From contig JAYKKI010000013.1 of NCBI GenBank assembly GCA_039881145.1, positions 39,079,501 to 39,143,500 on the forward strand: a stretch of 64,000 nt of DNA, given 5' to 3'. Both the position numbers and the translations under genes were made by a program. The stretch comes from Druceiella hillmani (lineage: Eukaryota; Arthropoda; Insecta; Lepidoptera; Hepialidae). Shown here in pieces: positions 27,780 to 41,289 of the stretch; position 1 is the first letter of the stretch, and each line of letters opens with the position of its first letter. Below the pieces are notes generated by a model. The model was not told the origin of the DNA. It saw only the letters and a list, made by a program, of their open reading frames with translations, and ran no database searches.

Positions 27780-30300
27780 CGTCAAGTTTGGTAAAATTAT
27801 TTCCCTAACATGAACAACAACCACTGCCCACATGAATTATAAACGTGTGGAATTATTATATTTGAGAAGCATTTCAACCCCTCAAGAAACAATTAAGCTT
27901 TGATCATGGTTGATGACAAGTTACTGGAATCATTTTAACAGTAAAAAATTGTGTTCACTTCAAAATATTGCGTAAAAAAATACACTGAAGCAGTTAATTC
28001 TCAGTGGAATTTTGCGAACTCCATAACTACAACGGAATTATACCATAGGTTTATATTACATTTGGATATGGCTGTCATTTTGGCCAAAAATTTCAAGGTG
28101 GCAAAATTATGAAACGGAAACAGGTTGGAAATCAAAGTTCTGCATTGTACTCGTAGTTTAGTTAAGAGTATAACATCTTCACCTACATTTCAATACAATC
28201 CGCTTAGGTAAGAATGTTTAAATGTGCATGTTCCGATAATAGCCAGTGACGTCCGTTTGAATACAAGGAACTTTATTTCCCCCCTTAAAATTTGCTTCGC
28301 AGTGAGAATATTTAAATTGTGGAAGGAAACTTTTAAATTCGCAAGAGTTTACTTGAGATAAGACATTTAGACTTAGGGAACATTTACGTAGGGGATGGTG
28401 TGTTGTTTAGTTAAAATCTCTTGTCAGCAACATTATCTCTCATTATCTCAGATTATGAATTTCGTCATTATTAATACTTCGGTAATAAGGAAGTTTTACA
28501 TTTCAGATTGATGGGCCAGTGTAGTTCAATATATGGGGTAAAGGCGATGCTGCAAATTCTCGTTAATATTGCCATGAGCAAAATGATGATACGAGTTTCA
28601 CCAGAACCACCTGAAGAGTCTAAGGAATAAGTCTAAGAATATTCATTGCACGAATATCTATTTATTTATATTTTATTCATAAAAACTATATTTTGTTCAT
28701 TTTTTAAAGCGTCCTAATTATTTATTACCAACTCTGCAAGGTTAGTACGTAGAAACTAGGTTCTCTCAATTATTCTTAGTTTTTAAAGCCTGCGGTTTGC
28801 TTGGTTGTAGTAAGCCAAAATTACTTAAGGCCCGTTCATTCAATGTAAAAGCCGTATCCAAAATTTCTCAGAAAAATTGAGCAAGTAACTTTAAGATTAG
28901 GAGGAGGCACAGACAGCTTTAGCACTCCTCATCTACTAAGCATACTAAATAGTCTTCTGCTTGACAATAAATCTCACCTTTAATATTTTCCTATAGGTAT
29001 TACTTAAATTTATGCCACAGACGTAATTGATCGGATACTTTAAAAAACACTGAAAAATTAAGTATCGATTTCCAAATAACCAAAATAATTATAAAGCACC
29101 ATGTTATTTATTTTCTAGAACATTTTTACGACATTTCTATACCATAAAATAGTCTATCTACACAAAAACTTTGAACCCCCATTTAAGACCTTCGGGATAG
29201 ATTTCCAAAAAGATAACTTTAAAGCAATTCTTTATTTTTTTTTAAAGTAAACATTTTCATATTAAAGTGAAATTTTAATATTGTTTCTTCATGCAAACTT
29301 AAAACCCACATTTCACGGTTTAGAGCTTGAATATTTCAAAATTCTCCTTAATAACTCACATTATGTAAGAAAACGTCCTCTAAATTCCTCATTTCTAGAA
29401 CTAATGGTTAAGATTGTGTGTTAATACATTAATCAGTGCTCCTTTTAAGAAAAGTGATGTCACATATACTCATTTTCTCCTTATTGGCTTAGAATATCTG
29501 CGTATCAATTATAACCAAATTATTATGGTTTTAATTTTGACGACTGCATTTGTGTATTTATCTTATTTTTGGTATCAAAAATCGTACGTATATTCTTATC
29601 GATGAAAGCTTACTGGCCTGTTTCTGTGTAGTCGACGAAGTTAAACTACAACGTTGCCTATAGGTTTCAAATATACCATATGTATGCAAGTGGGCGATAA
29701 ACATAATACATTTCCCAGCATTAATTAACCTTTTTCTTGGTTTTTCCTCCATGTCAAATGTTTTAAACCTATATTCCACTGAGTTAATTAAAAAAAATAA
29801 ATAAATGATTGACTTATTTATCAAACCCATCACTTCTTTACGAATAATTACCTCATGACAAACATTAATAACTTTATATCTAAATTTTTTTCACTCTTCT
29901 CCAGTAGGATAAAGCAATTTAACCTAAATGCATTTCAGGAGAAATGATAAAAACCCAAAGTGGAAAAATTAACAAAATTAATTAAAGGGTCTATGGATGT
30001 TATCATTTCTGTAATCGTTTTATATTTTGAACTCGTAAGAGTCCAAAATATAAAACTATTACAGAAATGGATAATTTTGTTCCCTCTGACACAATTTCTG
30101 CGATTAGCAGATTTGACAAATATTTTTCAATTACGAAAGACTTTTCATAACTTTTACACTTTTATTAACAAAAACTTACAAACATTTGTGCGGTTTTAAA
30201 TAAATTATACCAATTGGCTTTTTCCTTAAAAAAGAAAGAAATTAAAAACTCCGTTTGCCAAACTGATTTATTTTAAGCCTTAATTTGACAAAATATTTAA
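27780..30300 (+). repeat. Dispersed repeat, copy D2
   Basis: Direct partner of 5,830-8,660, diverged by many substitutions and small indels. It carries one clear local change absent from the partner, the hairpin at 30,001-30,073. Its right end abuts the inverted repeat that starts near 30,300. No gene is recognised. Confidence 0.75.
30001..30073. repeat. ~34-bp hairpin specific to repeat copy D2
   Basis: Arms 30,001-30,034 and 30,039-30,073 pair with about three differences around a GTAA loop. The direct partner D1 (about 7,835-7,875) has no second arm. Confidence 0.88.
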
Positions 30301-31094
30301 AAGACAATTTTTTTCATTCTGTCGTCAAATGAAAGTCGTTTTTGTTCTACACGAGTGGCTTTTCTTAACGACTTGGTCGGTCTTTCAAGTTTCAAAGATT
30401 AATATATTACATCTTTATACAGAGAATACCTCGAGACACATCTGCGTTTTATTTCATCTTGTTTGTTCAAAGAGTTCCTTATAAATAGCATTCAAAAACT
30501 ATTCCGAAAAATACTGTGATTTAAAAAAATACAAACTCTTTCATTTTTCTGATCGATGATCTAAAATAAAACTTTTAAGGAGCCTAATTTCTTGTTTTTT
30601 GTATATAATAGTTATTTATATTCTCGTATTCTACGCTCAAAGGTATATGGACTTTGTTCCGTATCTTTTAAGCCGTTGGGTTTCAAGAGTTGATGGGAAA
30701 CCACTGGACATGGAAGGCTGAAAACGTTGTTTGGCCAGGCACCTTGATAAACAACCACGTCCAGGGTGGATAGGTATAAGCTGATATGAAATATAAATCA
30801 ACCCTCAATTATAGCCATTCGTTTTGAGGGTAAAATTTTATGTATGTGAAATTACACTATTAGTTTCAATCAATAGAAGCGTCTGACGAAGGAATTCAAT
30901 TGCTGTTCACTTTCAACAGCTATTTACTCCCATTAAGCATTAAACCTGTTGTGTTATTTGTGGTATCAGTTTGTGAAGGAATATTATTATTTGCATGGAC
31001 TGGTAATTTTAATTCCGAAGCGGCATTTATATGTACGGTAAATACTCGTGTCTATATAGTTTGTGAGCTTGTGGAGAACGTTTATTAGTATAAT
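30300..31094 (-). repeat. Inverted repeat pair with 12,280-13,085 (copy 2)
   Basis: Inverted partner of 12,280-13,085. It ends at about 31,094, exactly where the left arm of the large palindrome begins, so a duplication breakpoint lies at this junction. Relative to the partner it has a small deletion around 30,880 (the CGTTCGTTCGTT-like run is missing) and small indels. No gene is recognised. Confidence 0.85.
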
Positions 31095-34000
31095 AAAGTT
31101 GTGTCCATTTATTATAAATATAGATATTAATATTTAGTAATTAATTTATAACGAATGCGACTTGTCAAGAGATGAGCATATTTGTCCAGTGTAAATAACG
31201 TATCGTATGGAATTTATGGCGATTTTCTTCCTGACTCCAAGGCTAGAATAAATGCATGATTTCGTTAGGTAAATAGAATAATTCTGACATAATCCGTGGT
31301 ATAGATAAACCACTCCTGTTTTAAAAGTAGCTCTTGACATTTATTATGTTTCTCTATTCAATTCATTACTTTCGAAATAAAAAAGAATTCTTTCATAAGA
31401 AGGAAGGGTTTATGTATTATAAATCATTAATGAAAAACGCAATACCTGTCTGTTCGTTTATAAAGCTTAGGTGTAATTGGGCGCGTTTTACGGAATTAGC
31501 TAAGACATGGCTCATTCCATAAAATTGTTGCGTGTATAAAATTAAAACGTTCAATGCGGATGTCTGTTTGTTGTCCGCATAAAGAGTTAGCTTTGTGTGA
31601 CTGATGTGATCACGTTGTCAACATACTTAGTCTTTCTTTTCCATACATCAAATATTTAAAAGTAAAACAAATAAAGGAAAGTGAAGAAAAATAAAACTCA
31701 ATTAGTTCCAAAGGTTTTTTCTCATTATTTTCAATGTTGTGCAGCACATTCTAAGTTACGTGCGTACTGAACGTAACATATTAATGTACTATAAAAATTA
31801 CTGAGCTGCAGCAAAATTTCTGATGCAAATTGAAGAAAGATCTGAAGATTGCTTATGCTGTTTTAGGTTACAGTGTCTAAGCGGTTGTAGGTATATTAAA
31901 TTAATGTATGATTAGCTTTTATTATATTTACAAATAGATCAGGAATACACTTTTACACGCTGGGGATTTTTTATATTTAATATTCCAACGTAATTGCTTT
32001 ATATATTCATTAGTCAAATAAAAGTATATAAAGTTATATTTATGACTATTTTTTAATCATAAACCTTGAATCTATAAATATCTTAAAATATTTGTGGGAA
32101 TCACGTAACTAGAGGGTGATTGGAATAACGTATATGTTACTAAAATATGTCAATCCTCAATTTCCATTATAAGGACACTTTAACGAAACTTAAAACGCAA
32201 GCGTTGCAACTTGCATGCTAGTGGCGCTGATAATAAACTTGTCGTTGCAATTTCTCACTTTCAATTTTTCGATTTGATATTTTCCTAACGAATGATGGCA
32301 TTTCCTGATGTTATTTAAATTGTAATCCAATACTAGTTCACAAAAATTGTGTCCCGATTGGGACTATATGAAGCCCGCCAGTAATTTGTGCGGCAGGTTG
32401 CTATTCTTTTATAGCAATATATAAAAAAAATAGCATTTAAAGCGAATATTTTACTAGATGTAACCGTACATTGGAATTTCATTTGTAGTCTTCGTACGAT
32501 AACAGCATATATTTTGTCCAGGAACATATCACTCATTTTTGATATACAGTTTCAATTTGAACGAAAGTATATTATTGATAAATATGCGCAGATGGCTCAA
32601 AATTTATGCGATGTGAGGCCAATAGGGAACGGTTCGTTCGGTAAGATTATAAAATATTTAGAAATAATCAGTTGTGCAGCTAATTTAAGTTCAAATATGT
32701 ACACAAATGATTGTAGACATTTTGTTGTAACAGAGTAAAATGTTTAGAAATTGTTTAATTAAAAATCTCCATTTTTTTCCAATTATTAAAGGATAAGATT
32801 GTAAAATATTCAGAAATAATCCATTGAGCCGTTCATTTAAAATTAAACGTGTAAATACATAATTTTAGATAATATTACTTTGACAGAGTCAAATGTTTAG
32901 AAACACTTTCCTAATTTCTAATTAAATACCTAGACTTCTTTCCAAGTATAAAAGCGTGTACATCTTGAATATAGTGAATTTCCATAAAATTTAATTTTTA
33001 TAATAAAAATACTATTTTGTTAAAGTCTTAGAAATAAAGGACGGGATAGTATTTTGTATGACAAACTACGGGCTTCCCTACTCAATAGACACATCATTAC
33101 CATATAAACGAAAAAAAATATTGTCCCAAGCAGAACCACGAGAAACACATTCTGTAATAGTTTTAGTCAAATAAAGCATGTAAATTAAAGGTATTGTCTT
33201 ATTAAATACACGTTGATTATCTCATATTTCTTGAGCGTTAATAACATATCTGCTTGTATTATTCTAATCACATGATTTTAATGCCCACTTCATGTGCTTC
33301 TTTCATCACTGATAAAATCAATAAATTCATTCGTCTGTGCCACATAGAGCGAGCCTTGGATGTTTTCTGTTAAACTCTAGAATAAAAAAAATCAATACAA
33401 AACATGTTGAAATATTTTCTTTGTGTCTCTTAAAATTTATTGAAAGCATAAAATTTTATTATTGTTGACACTTATGGACAAAAACCTAGACAAACAATTA
33501 TGGACACAAACCTAGACATACAAAATCATAAAGATGCTATATTATTAATTTTGTCAGGCTTGCTAACTTTACGTAGTACAAATCTACATGACCGGCAGCT
33601 GCGTGGTGCATTTGTATACTGATTGGTTCTGACGACGTTCATTTGGTTGGTCACAGGTGGCGTTTCCGTGACAGAATCTCCGCGCTGACTGGTATATTTT
33701 CTTAGATTTATTATTTTCATTACATATAAATCTGTACATAGACACAAAACTGTAAATCATTTTCCATATCGATGATAATAGAAAACTATTTGTGAATGTT
33801 TCTAGGATCTGAAATCTAGTTAATATAATATTCATAGAAATGTAAAGTGTGCATGTATAGTTTAAAACCTTTAATCACTACGAGAGGAAACTAGTTACTT
33901 GAAAAAGCTTTTCTTTCAGGACTTATAAATCTTAGTAAAATATCAATCTATTTTACTTTATCTACGCAAGAGCCCTAGTTGGAGATCAAAGATTAAATTT

Positions 34001-35711
34001 CTTAACAGTTTTCTATCCAAGTCACTACTGGTGAATTACTGTTGACAAGTCCACTACTGCTATTTTTATCGCATTGCCACTAATGCTTAATTCGAATAAA
34101 TAATTAAAACAAAATGCATCATAATAATTATGTGAGTAATGAAATTGGTTAGCATGAAGCCTTGAATTGCCATTAAAGTTTACTTGGAAGATTTGCCATC
34201 ATACAACTTAAAATACATAAATATACATAAACTTTTTTTGAAATATGGATAATGGACAATAACCATTTACGTGTTGAAATGCGTCAGGCATATGCATATT
34301 CAAATAACACTTTTTGACTATATATAGATACTTTAAAATTTTATAGGAAGGTCTTGAAAATAATCTGAAAATGTTGAAAAAATATAATATGTGGTACTAA
34401 ATATCTAAATATTAGGTATCGTGCAAGATACGATGGATAAATAAATTTTGGTTACAGGTTGGAAAATGTGACGGTAGACTTTTCTTACGAATTCTACATA
34501 ACGTATATATTGTAGTAAATCAAAATTATTTATATCGGATAAATACAGTTATATAAGAAAGTATATCAAAAATTCATGAAAACTGTAAAGCAACCATTTT
34601 TTTCAAAAAATCAAACCTGATATTCAGTTGTAATCTGACCTCTTCACATTCAATGACGTTTAATATTTTCAGTCGCCTCTATACAAGTTTATATTTCAAC
34701 GCCCGTGTTGCCGTTTTCATTCAAAGTAAAATGTTCTGTAATTTTTATAAAATTTGGTTTCTTCATTCATTTCAGTAACGTGTTTATTACATTAGCAATT
34801 GTGTTGAGATGTTTTAATTTCTATTTTAGAATTAAATTCTTTTATTTTAATGTTATGACCGACTCTACCTCGTCTCTTCATTTCACCTAAACTTTTGTTG
34901 GCCGTATTTTACCAAAATTCTGCATGGATATTTACAAACATATACAATGTTTTTATTTCTATATCTTTTGCACGGTCACTATATTACTGAATATTACAGT
35001 TTGTTAATTATGACTCGCCTTCTATTAAAAAATAGGACTATAGAGGTTGAAAAAATGAAATCCCTAATGCCACATATATATTACATTTATAAGAATTGTA
35101 CGTAACAAATTAATCTTTAAAAAATTCTGGCTAATATTATAATTGTAATAAGTGGCTTTAATTTACAAAACATAAAACTTTATTTATTCGACTATTACTT
35201 AGAATAAATATCTAACTATACTTAATATTTTTTCACCAAAATGGTTGTATTAAAACCGTGATTATAACATAGTCATGATCTCCTTTTTGCTCGGGCAATG
35301 AGGTTCGGACTACCAGTATATTATTATATTCCATTTTAAAGAGATTACACAGTTTGCACTCGAGGGAGGCTTGTGCAAGTTTCAAAATTGATGTTAACCT
35401 CTCCACTGGGGCCATTTCCACAAGTTAACAGACAACACAGTTAATTTGTAATTTACGTTTGTACGTACTATAGGGATCCAAAGGCAGCAATTTTTTTTAA
35501 TTTAATTGTTATTGAATTAGTGAAACGCCTGACACGATGGACGGAGATGCTATGCATTTAGTTCTCAAGAAATAATAAAAGAATAAACCAAAATTTAGTT
35601 TTTTTCTCCTTACATCTAAAGAAGGAGCAACTTTTTTGTTTCGTGCTTCCCATCGAGTGATAATAATTTAACCTCGTAAAAAGTATAAAGCCTGAAAAAA
35701 CTTTCTGTAAT

Positions 35712-35784
35712 CATCTCTGGTGGGGATCGAACCCACGACCTTTGGATTAGAAGTCCAATGCGCTATCCACTGCGCTACAGAGAC
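35712..35784 (-). tRNA. tRNA-Arg (anticodon TCT), left palindrome arm
   Basis: Mirror-image copy of the tRNA-Arg(TCT) in the right arm, encoded on the minus strand. The 73-nt gene sequence appears identical, with complete acceptor, D, anticodon (loop CTTCTAA), variable and T arms, intact A and B boxes, and no intron. On its own strand it is followed by a run of six T (plus-strand A run 35,695-35,700), a good Pol III terminator. The flanking DNA shows scattered differences from the other arm while the tRNA itself does not. This fits selection on both copies or recent gene conversion, but 73 bp is too short to tell these apart. The two genes point away from the palindrome centre. Confidence 0.96.
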
Positions 35785-36110
35785 ACGTCGTAAATGCAGG
35801 ATTTTTGCGTAAACTTTTAAATTTATTAAAGTGTGTTATCAAGTAGAACCTTGCGAGTATAATCACACATAGCATTACAGTGTAATTACAACACTTATTT
35901 CAGAAAAGTTACAGTTATGGCACTGGCACCAACAAGTACAGGACTAGGTTGTCCGTGAATAGTCATTTTATTACTCTTGTAACAGAATTATAATCGCCGC
36001 TCAAGTGCGGACCTGTCTAGTGCATAAAAGTTTCCGCAACTTTTTCGAAACAAAATTACTTAAAATATCATAAGTCGTCACAACATTTTTTAGTGCAGTA
36101 AATGCACAAT

Positions 36111-36496
36111 AATTACCTATAGTTAAATAGGGTAATAGGAGTACAATATTAAAGGTCTCAAAAATTTTGACATCTAGAATGAAAGTTACAGTTTTTCCTA
36201 TTATCTCTGGGTAGACTTCTAAAAACACTTGTTTTTCATCACTTTAGGTTTAGTTTTTAAGAAATGGTGGTGAGATAGAACATTTTTTACTGATAATACT
36301 TTAAATTACCTACAATTAAATAGGGGTAGGTACAAATTGTATTAAAGATCCCAACAATTATGACATCTAGAATCTTAGTTACAGTTTTTACTACTATCTC
36401 TGGGTAGACTTCTAAAAACACTTGTTTTTTCATCACTTTAGGTTTAGTTTTCAAGAAATAGTGGTTAGATGGAACATTTTTTACAGATAATACTTA
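36111..36496 (-). repeat. 193-bp tandem duplication specific to left arm
   Basis: Two consecutive units, 36,111-36,303 and 36,304-36,496, both start AATTACCTA and both contain the shared core 'tctctgggtagacttctaaa'. The right arm (46,470-46,690) and U1 (about 19,420-19,640) have one unit only. The duplication therefore arose in U3 after the arms separated. The two units already differ at many sites. Confidence 0.85.
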
Positions 36497-38865
36497 TAAT
36501 AAGCCATTTCAAATGATATGCACATGCACATCATAGAGATAATTAAAAAAAATAAGTAGTCTATTTCCCTCTCCCCCCTCAAATTTTCATACAAACATTT
36601 TCAAGGCGAATAATTGAGATATACATGGTATATAAGGCTATTGACATGTATATGGGTTAACAAGCTTTATTACTAAACCCAATTTCAATAACTGTATGTC
36701 AAGCGGTACCCTGGAAAAACGGCTGTGTCGGACTGAGAAACTGGCTCATGAGTGATCTCAAGATAGTTCTGTTTTCTTTTGAGATACTTATCCCTAAAAA
36801 ATTAATTGTTTGATTTTTATGCCCAGAAAAAATTAAAAGTAAATATATAAATGAAATTTATTACTATGGAAATATTTTCGTGCAACTAACAACGAAAGTT
36901 GTTTGAGAGAAACCTATTATATAGCAGATTAAAAGATATTTAATACATAGTAGTGGCCTATCGAAAATTAAAGAATACAACCTAAACAAAAATCAATTTT
37001 ATTGTGAAGTATATATACACACGTTTCATAAAGAAGAAAGTAAACAAAATGAATAAAATGAAATCTTGGAAAGAATGGGAATGGGCACAAATAGGTACAG
37101 AACAAAACAAATATTGGATTTCTCATGAAATTGAACCTTCTTTTGTCATGTTTGAAAACATTACTTAAATCCTAACTCCAGAATCCAGTTCATGTAAATT
37201 TTTATAAACTTAAATTTTAAATGAAATTATATAAAAGGGGTATGTAAAAACCAATTCAATCTGCAGAATATAATGGCCATGGAAGTAAAGAAATCTTTGA
37301 TCCTGTTAATTAGATAACTTCATTTCGGTAAATTATTTGAGATTTCAACCAGAAAGATCATATTGATAAAGTAGTTTAGACCATGAATCGTTAAGTAATT
37401 AAAGGTTTTTTTAAATGACGGATTCCACTTATTGTGTACATAAATTCTCCGTGTAAGTACTTTTGGTTTGCAATTATTTATTATTAATATTTACGCATTA
37501 TTGGCTTTTAATATTTTTTGAAATATAATAATAACAAATTACTAAAAAAATATTGGACATTGGTTAAGTGCCCAAACATTTTCAATTTCAGTATTCCAGA
37601 TTGTACGGTTGAGGTTTTACTAGCAATATTATATTTTTAAGAAATAAAGCCACATAAAAAATCACTTAAAATTAAGTAAATAAAATGGATGTGAGTTTTA
37701 AAATATATTACAATAACTATACGCAATATATATCTAACTCTCACCAATATGTAAAAATAAGAAATATAAACCAGCAATAAGAGAACATGAAATCAACTCG
37801 ATTCTACTGACTTCGTATTTGTTTTTTTAAATAACTTTTTAAATATTTTCAAAAAATATTTTGATACAGTAAATAACAAGTACATTTAGACCATTGGTAC
37901 GTAAATTTAAATTTAGAAATGATCCACTCTCCGAAAGAGTCCCAGTTAGTAGAAATTAATCAAAAAATAAGAAAAAAATATCAAAAAGTACTATGAATAA
38001 ATAAGTTAAGAAATGAGAATTTATGACTGAGGGAAATGTGGGTGAAATTGCTGGAAACTATGATCTTTCAATTGCTTTTAAATAATATAGGGATAATTCT
38101 CCGAAAAAATAATCAAATTAGTAGCCACAATGTGATTAAATCACTTCATTCTATTTTAAATATTATCAAATTAAACTGATTGATACTTTAAACATTCATA
38201 AATCAAAAAAAGTTAAAGGAACAAGTTTTTACATCTTTATAAAATCGTTTCCCGAAATTAAACTTGATACTACTGGCTCTATTTAGATAAAATACTTAAC
38301 AGTGAACATTATTTCTATTAGTCTCTTGTTGTTTATTATTGAAACACTCATAGAAGTAGAAAAATAAATGATTCAAACAGAAAAGATATCATGGGCAACA
38401 AATCACTTATATTACTATAAGTTATCAATCATCGCTGCTACAGAATTTAATAGTACTTGATCATATTTCTTTTATCAAACTTGCTAATAATGAGATGGAT
38501 GCTATTGGATACAATTAGTACCATTTCTATGTACACTTTTGGGTGAACAATATTTTTATTAATATCTTGACAGTATCTTTTAGATAAACATTGAAGAAGA
38601 AATATATCAGAAGAAAATATAATAAAATCCATTCATGCAAACGATTCGTTATAATGCGATTCGTTATTTAACACCGCAGTCATAGAATTTAAGATATGTA
38701 ATACGTACCTACATTTCTTTTACCGGATGAGATACTACTGTGTAATTTTGGGCCGATTTAGCCGAAACTCTTGCTTTTGAACAATATTTGTTTTGATCTT
38801 TTACAATTTTACTGAGTTATTTATAGACGAAGAGGAACATAAAAGGGTTAGCCATAATTTAAACA

Positions 38866-38899
38866 AACAATTATTTATATTGCAATATAAATAATTGTT
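38866..38899. repeat. 34-bp perfect palindrome specific to left arm (U3)
   Basis: Arms 38,866-38,882 and 38,883-38,899 (AACAATTATTTATATTG and its complement) with no loop. The right arm at about 43,975-44,000 has one copy of the sequence only. Confidence 0.9.
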
Positions 38900-39790
38900 A
38901 ACAAAATATTAAAAATATTAATTTACCGTCCAAACGGTGCTTTGAAATAATTTAGTCAACGCCTCTTCGACGACGTGTCTAGACAAGACACAAAGTTGTC
39001 GAGTAGTCTAATTGCCTATTTGAATACTAATTGCCTCGTAAAACTTGTACAGTGGTAAGTTGTCGACACAAAGGATAATTATTCTAAAAGTTCGTTGATC
39101 CTAATTCTGAGTGTTGATTCATCGTACAGACAATTCAGGCCGATGTTAATATTTGGAAGAGACTTAATGTTCGTTTATTGATATTTAATTGGGTTTCATT
39201 ATTTTGAGATACCGTTGTAGAAATATTGAGATAAAACTCCGATGAATTTTAATAATATATTACGGATTGTTTTTACATTTAACTTAAATGGCGACGATAA
39301 CAAAATTTATAAATATGATTAATGTATTAGTTTCTCTCTTCACTGAAAAATAAATAATTTTTAAAACAAAAGTTTAGATTATTAGAACAATTTTGGCCAC
39401 GTATGTTGTTAATCTATATTTTCGTCCATGCTATTTTTGCGCCAATTTTCATTCCAAATGAATGAAAAATATGGTTTCCTAAGGTTTCACAAATTTCATT
39501 ACGACTCATATTTAAGTTAACTTTCAAGGTTGGCTTAGATTTGATAATTGAAGACCATAACCGGTAAATATATAAATAAATCACTTCGCAATTCAAAAGT
39601 CGAAATTTCAGCAGCAAGTTTATTGAGATATTTGAAGATTATTCTTTTGTAGAGAACATAGACGATGCATTTTTATGTCGATATGTAGTTACTTCAGTTT
39701 AATTTATAATTTTTATATAATTTTCGGGTAATAAAATTGTTAATGCAATCACTATATCAGCTATGGAACTAGAAAATTAAAGCGTCAAAT

Positions 39791-39842
39791 AATTTAAATT
39801 CCTTGTTGGCAGGCGGGTGCCTGCCAACAAGGAATTTAAATT
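39791..39842. repeat. 24-bp perfect hairpin specific to left arm (U3)
   Basis: Perfect arms 39,791-39,814 and 39,819-39,842 around GGGT. They contain CCTTGTTGGCAGGC and its complement. The right arm at about 42,962-42,995 has a single copy (GGGTGCCTGCTAACAAGG), so the inverted second copy is a gain in U3. Confidence 0.94.
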
Positions 39843-40701
39843 CTAGGGAATGAGAGTAGGAAGGGAATCCAGGTTACATCTCCCAGAGATCATCGATTAT
39901 TTTCGAGAGACCGATTATTTATGAGTAGCATTTCAATTGTTTCCTAATAAAAATTATTTTACTTTCTGTTAGTTCGAAAAGTTTCAAGTGATATTTGGTT
40001 TGCTTGGAAAAATTCAAACGTGAGCTGATATATTTAAGAATATAAAAGAGCAAGCAATTTATTTATTGACTATCAGGAAAGAGAAAAAAAATAAAATACT
40101 ATTTGTAATTGTAATACAAAACAAGTAAACTATCCTAATACATGCTGTATACGATATTTTGAATGTATCAAGAATTTTTAATATGTAATAAAAGTAACAA
40201 TAAAATTCTAACGAATTCCATAATAAATGTTTGGAAATTATTTGAACAAATAGCGAGGATTTTTCTCTAATTTTTAGCTAAAGCTTAAATTAATTAAAAA
40301 TAAACTATAACTGACACGAGTATTCGTTCTGTCGTTACCAAATGAAAACGTCGGTGGGAAACGGCTGGATGGTGGAAGGCGGAAGACGGTGTGTGGCGGT
40401 GCGCTTTAGTAAAAGCCTAGCCCTGAGTAGATGTGGGCTGATAATGAATTTGAATCAACATTCAACTACCGCCAGTCGTTTTCGGGGTAAAATTGTATGT
40501 CTGTGAATTTTGTTTTGATGAATACAAGGGTCTAACTTTGGAATACAATCTCCATTCCCGTTCATTGTTTACTTACTTTTAATAATACGTCAGAGTTTAT
40601 TAAACATTAGGCCTGCTATGTTTCTTGTGGTATCAGCTTGTGAAAGAAAATATTATTGCTTACGAGAAATTGATATTTTAATTTTGATGCACTTTTTATA
40701 G

Positions 40702-41211
40702 CTGGATTGAAAAATGCGTCGTATGCATTTCTTATGTGGAATCATAAAGACATTTATGTTTTTACTCTACTCTCCTCTCTAATGTAATTCAATGACTTTC
40801 AAAACTAAACATAGGACACGTTTTAAAATTATTGCTCACTAAAACAGACGACGAAAAAAATAAACATAATATATATGTTCATATAAATCGTAATAAATTT
40901 ACTACTACAGTAAAATACGCACGAAGAAAAAAATAAGGGTCAACCTTCAAGACAAAAAAATAAGGGTAAAATACACACGAAGAAAAAAATAAGGGATTTT
41001 ACATTGTTTTAATAATTAATGTTTTTAAATAATTTTATAGTAATATATGTAATAGTACGTTTTTAGTGTACACGTAAAGCATAAAGTATACCAGCTTTGC
41101 ATTGGAGGATCCAGTTTTAAGTGATCCTTTTATTCTTATAAATTATTCAGATGTTTTTGAGCACGTAGGACATGTCAAAAAATATCTAGATGATATGATC
41201 TTTTACGCATA

Positions 41212-41289
<78 letters not shown>

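Larger units (their letters stand above)
31095..40701 (-). repeat. Left arm (U3) of ~20.5-kb palindrome
   Basis: The reverse complement aligns colinearly with 42,112-51,608. Anchors matched by eye: the outer end near 31,096 with 51,607; 33,530-33,840 with 48,970-49,280; 34,440-34,730 with 48,080-48,370; the tRNA; 36,001-36,240 with 46,560-46,790; 38,447-38,720 with 44,160-44,433; 39,414-39,617 with 43,166-43,370; and the inner end near 40,701 with 42,112. Several blocks look 97-98% identical and others nearer 93%. Apart from the tRNA gene I find no coding gene in it. Arm-specific changes include a 193-bp tandem duplication and two hairpin insertions, listed separately. Confidence 0.93.
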
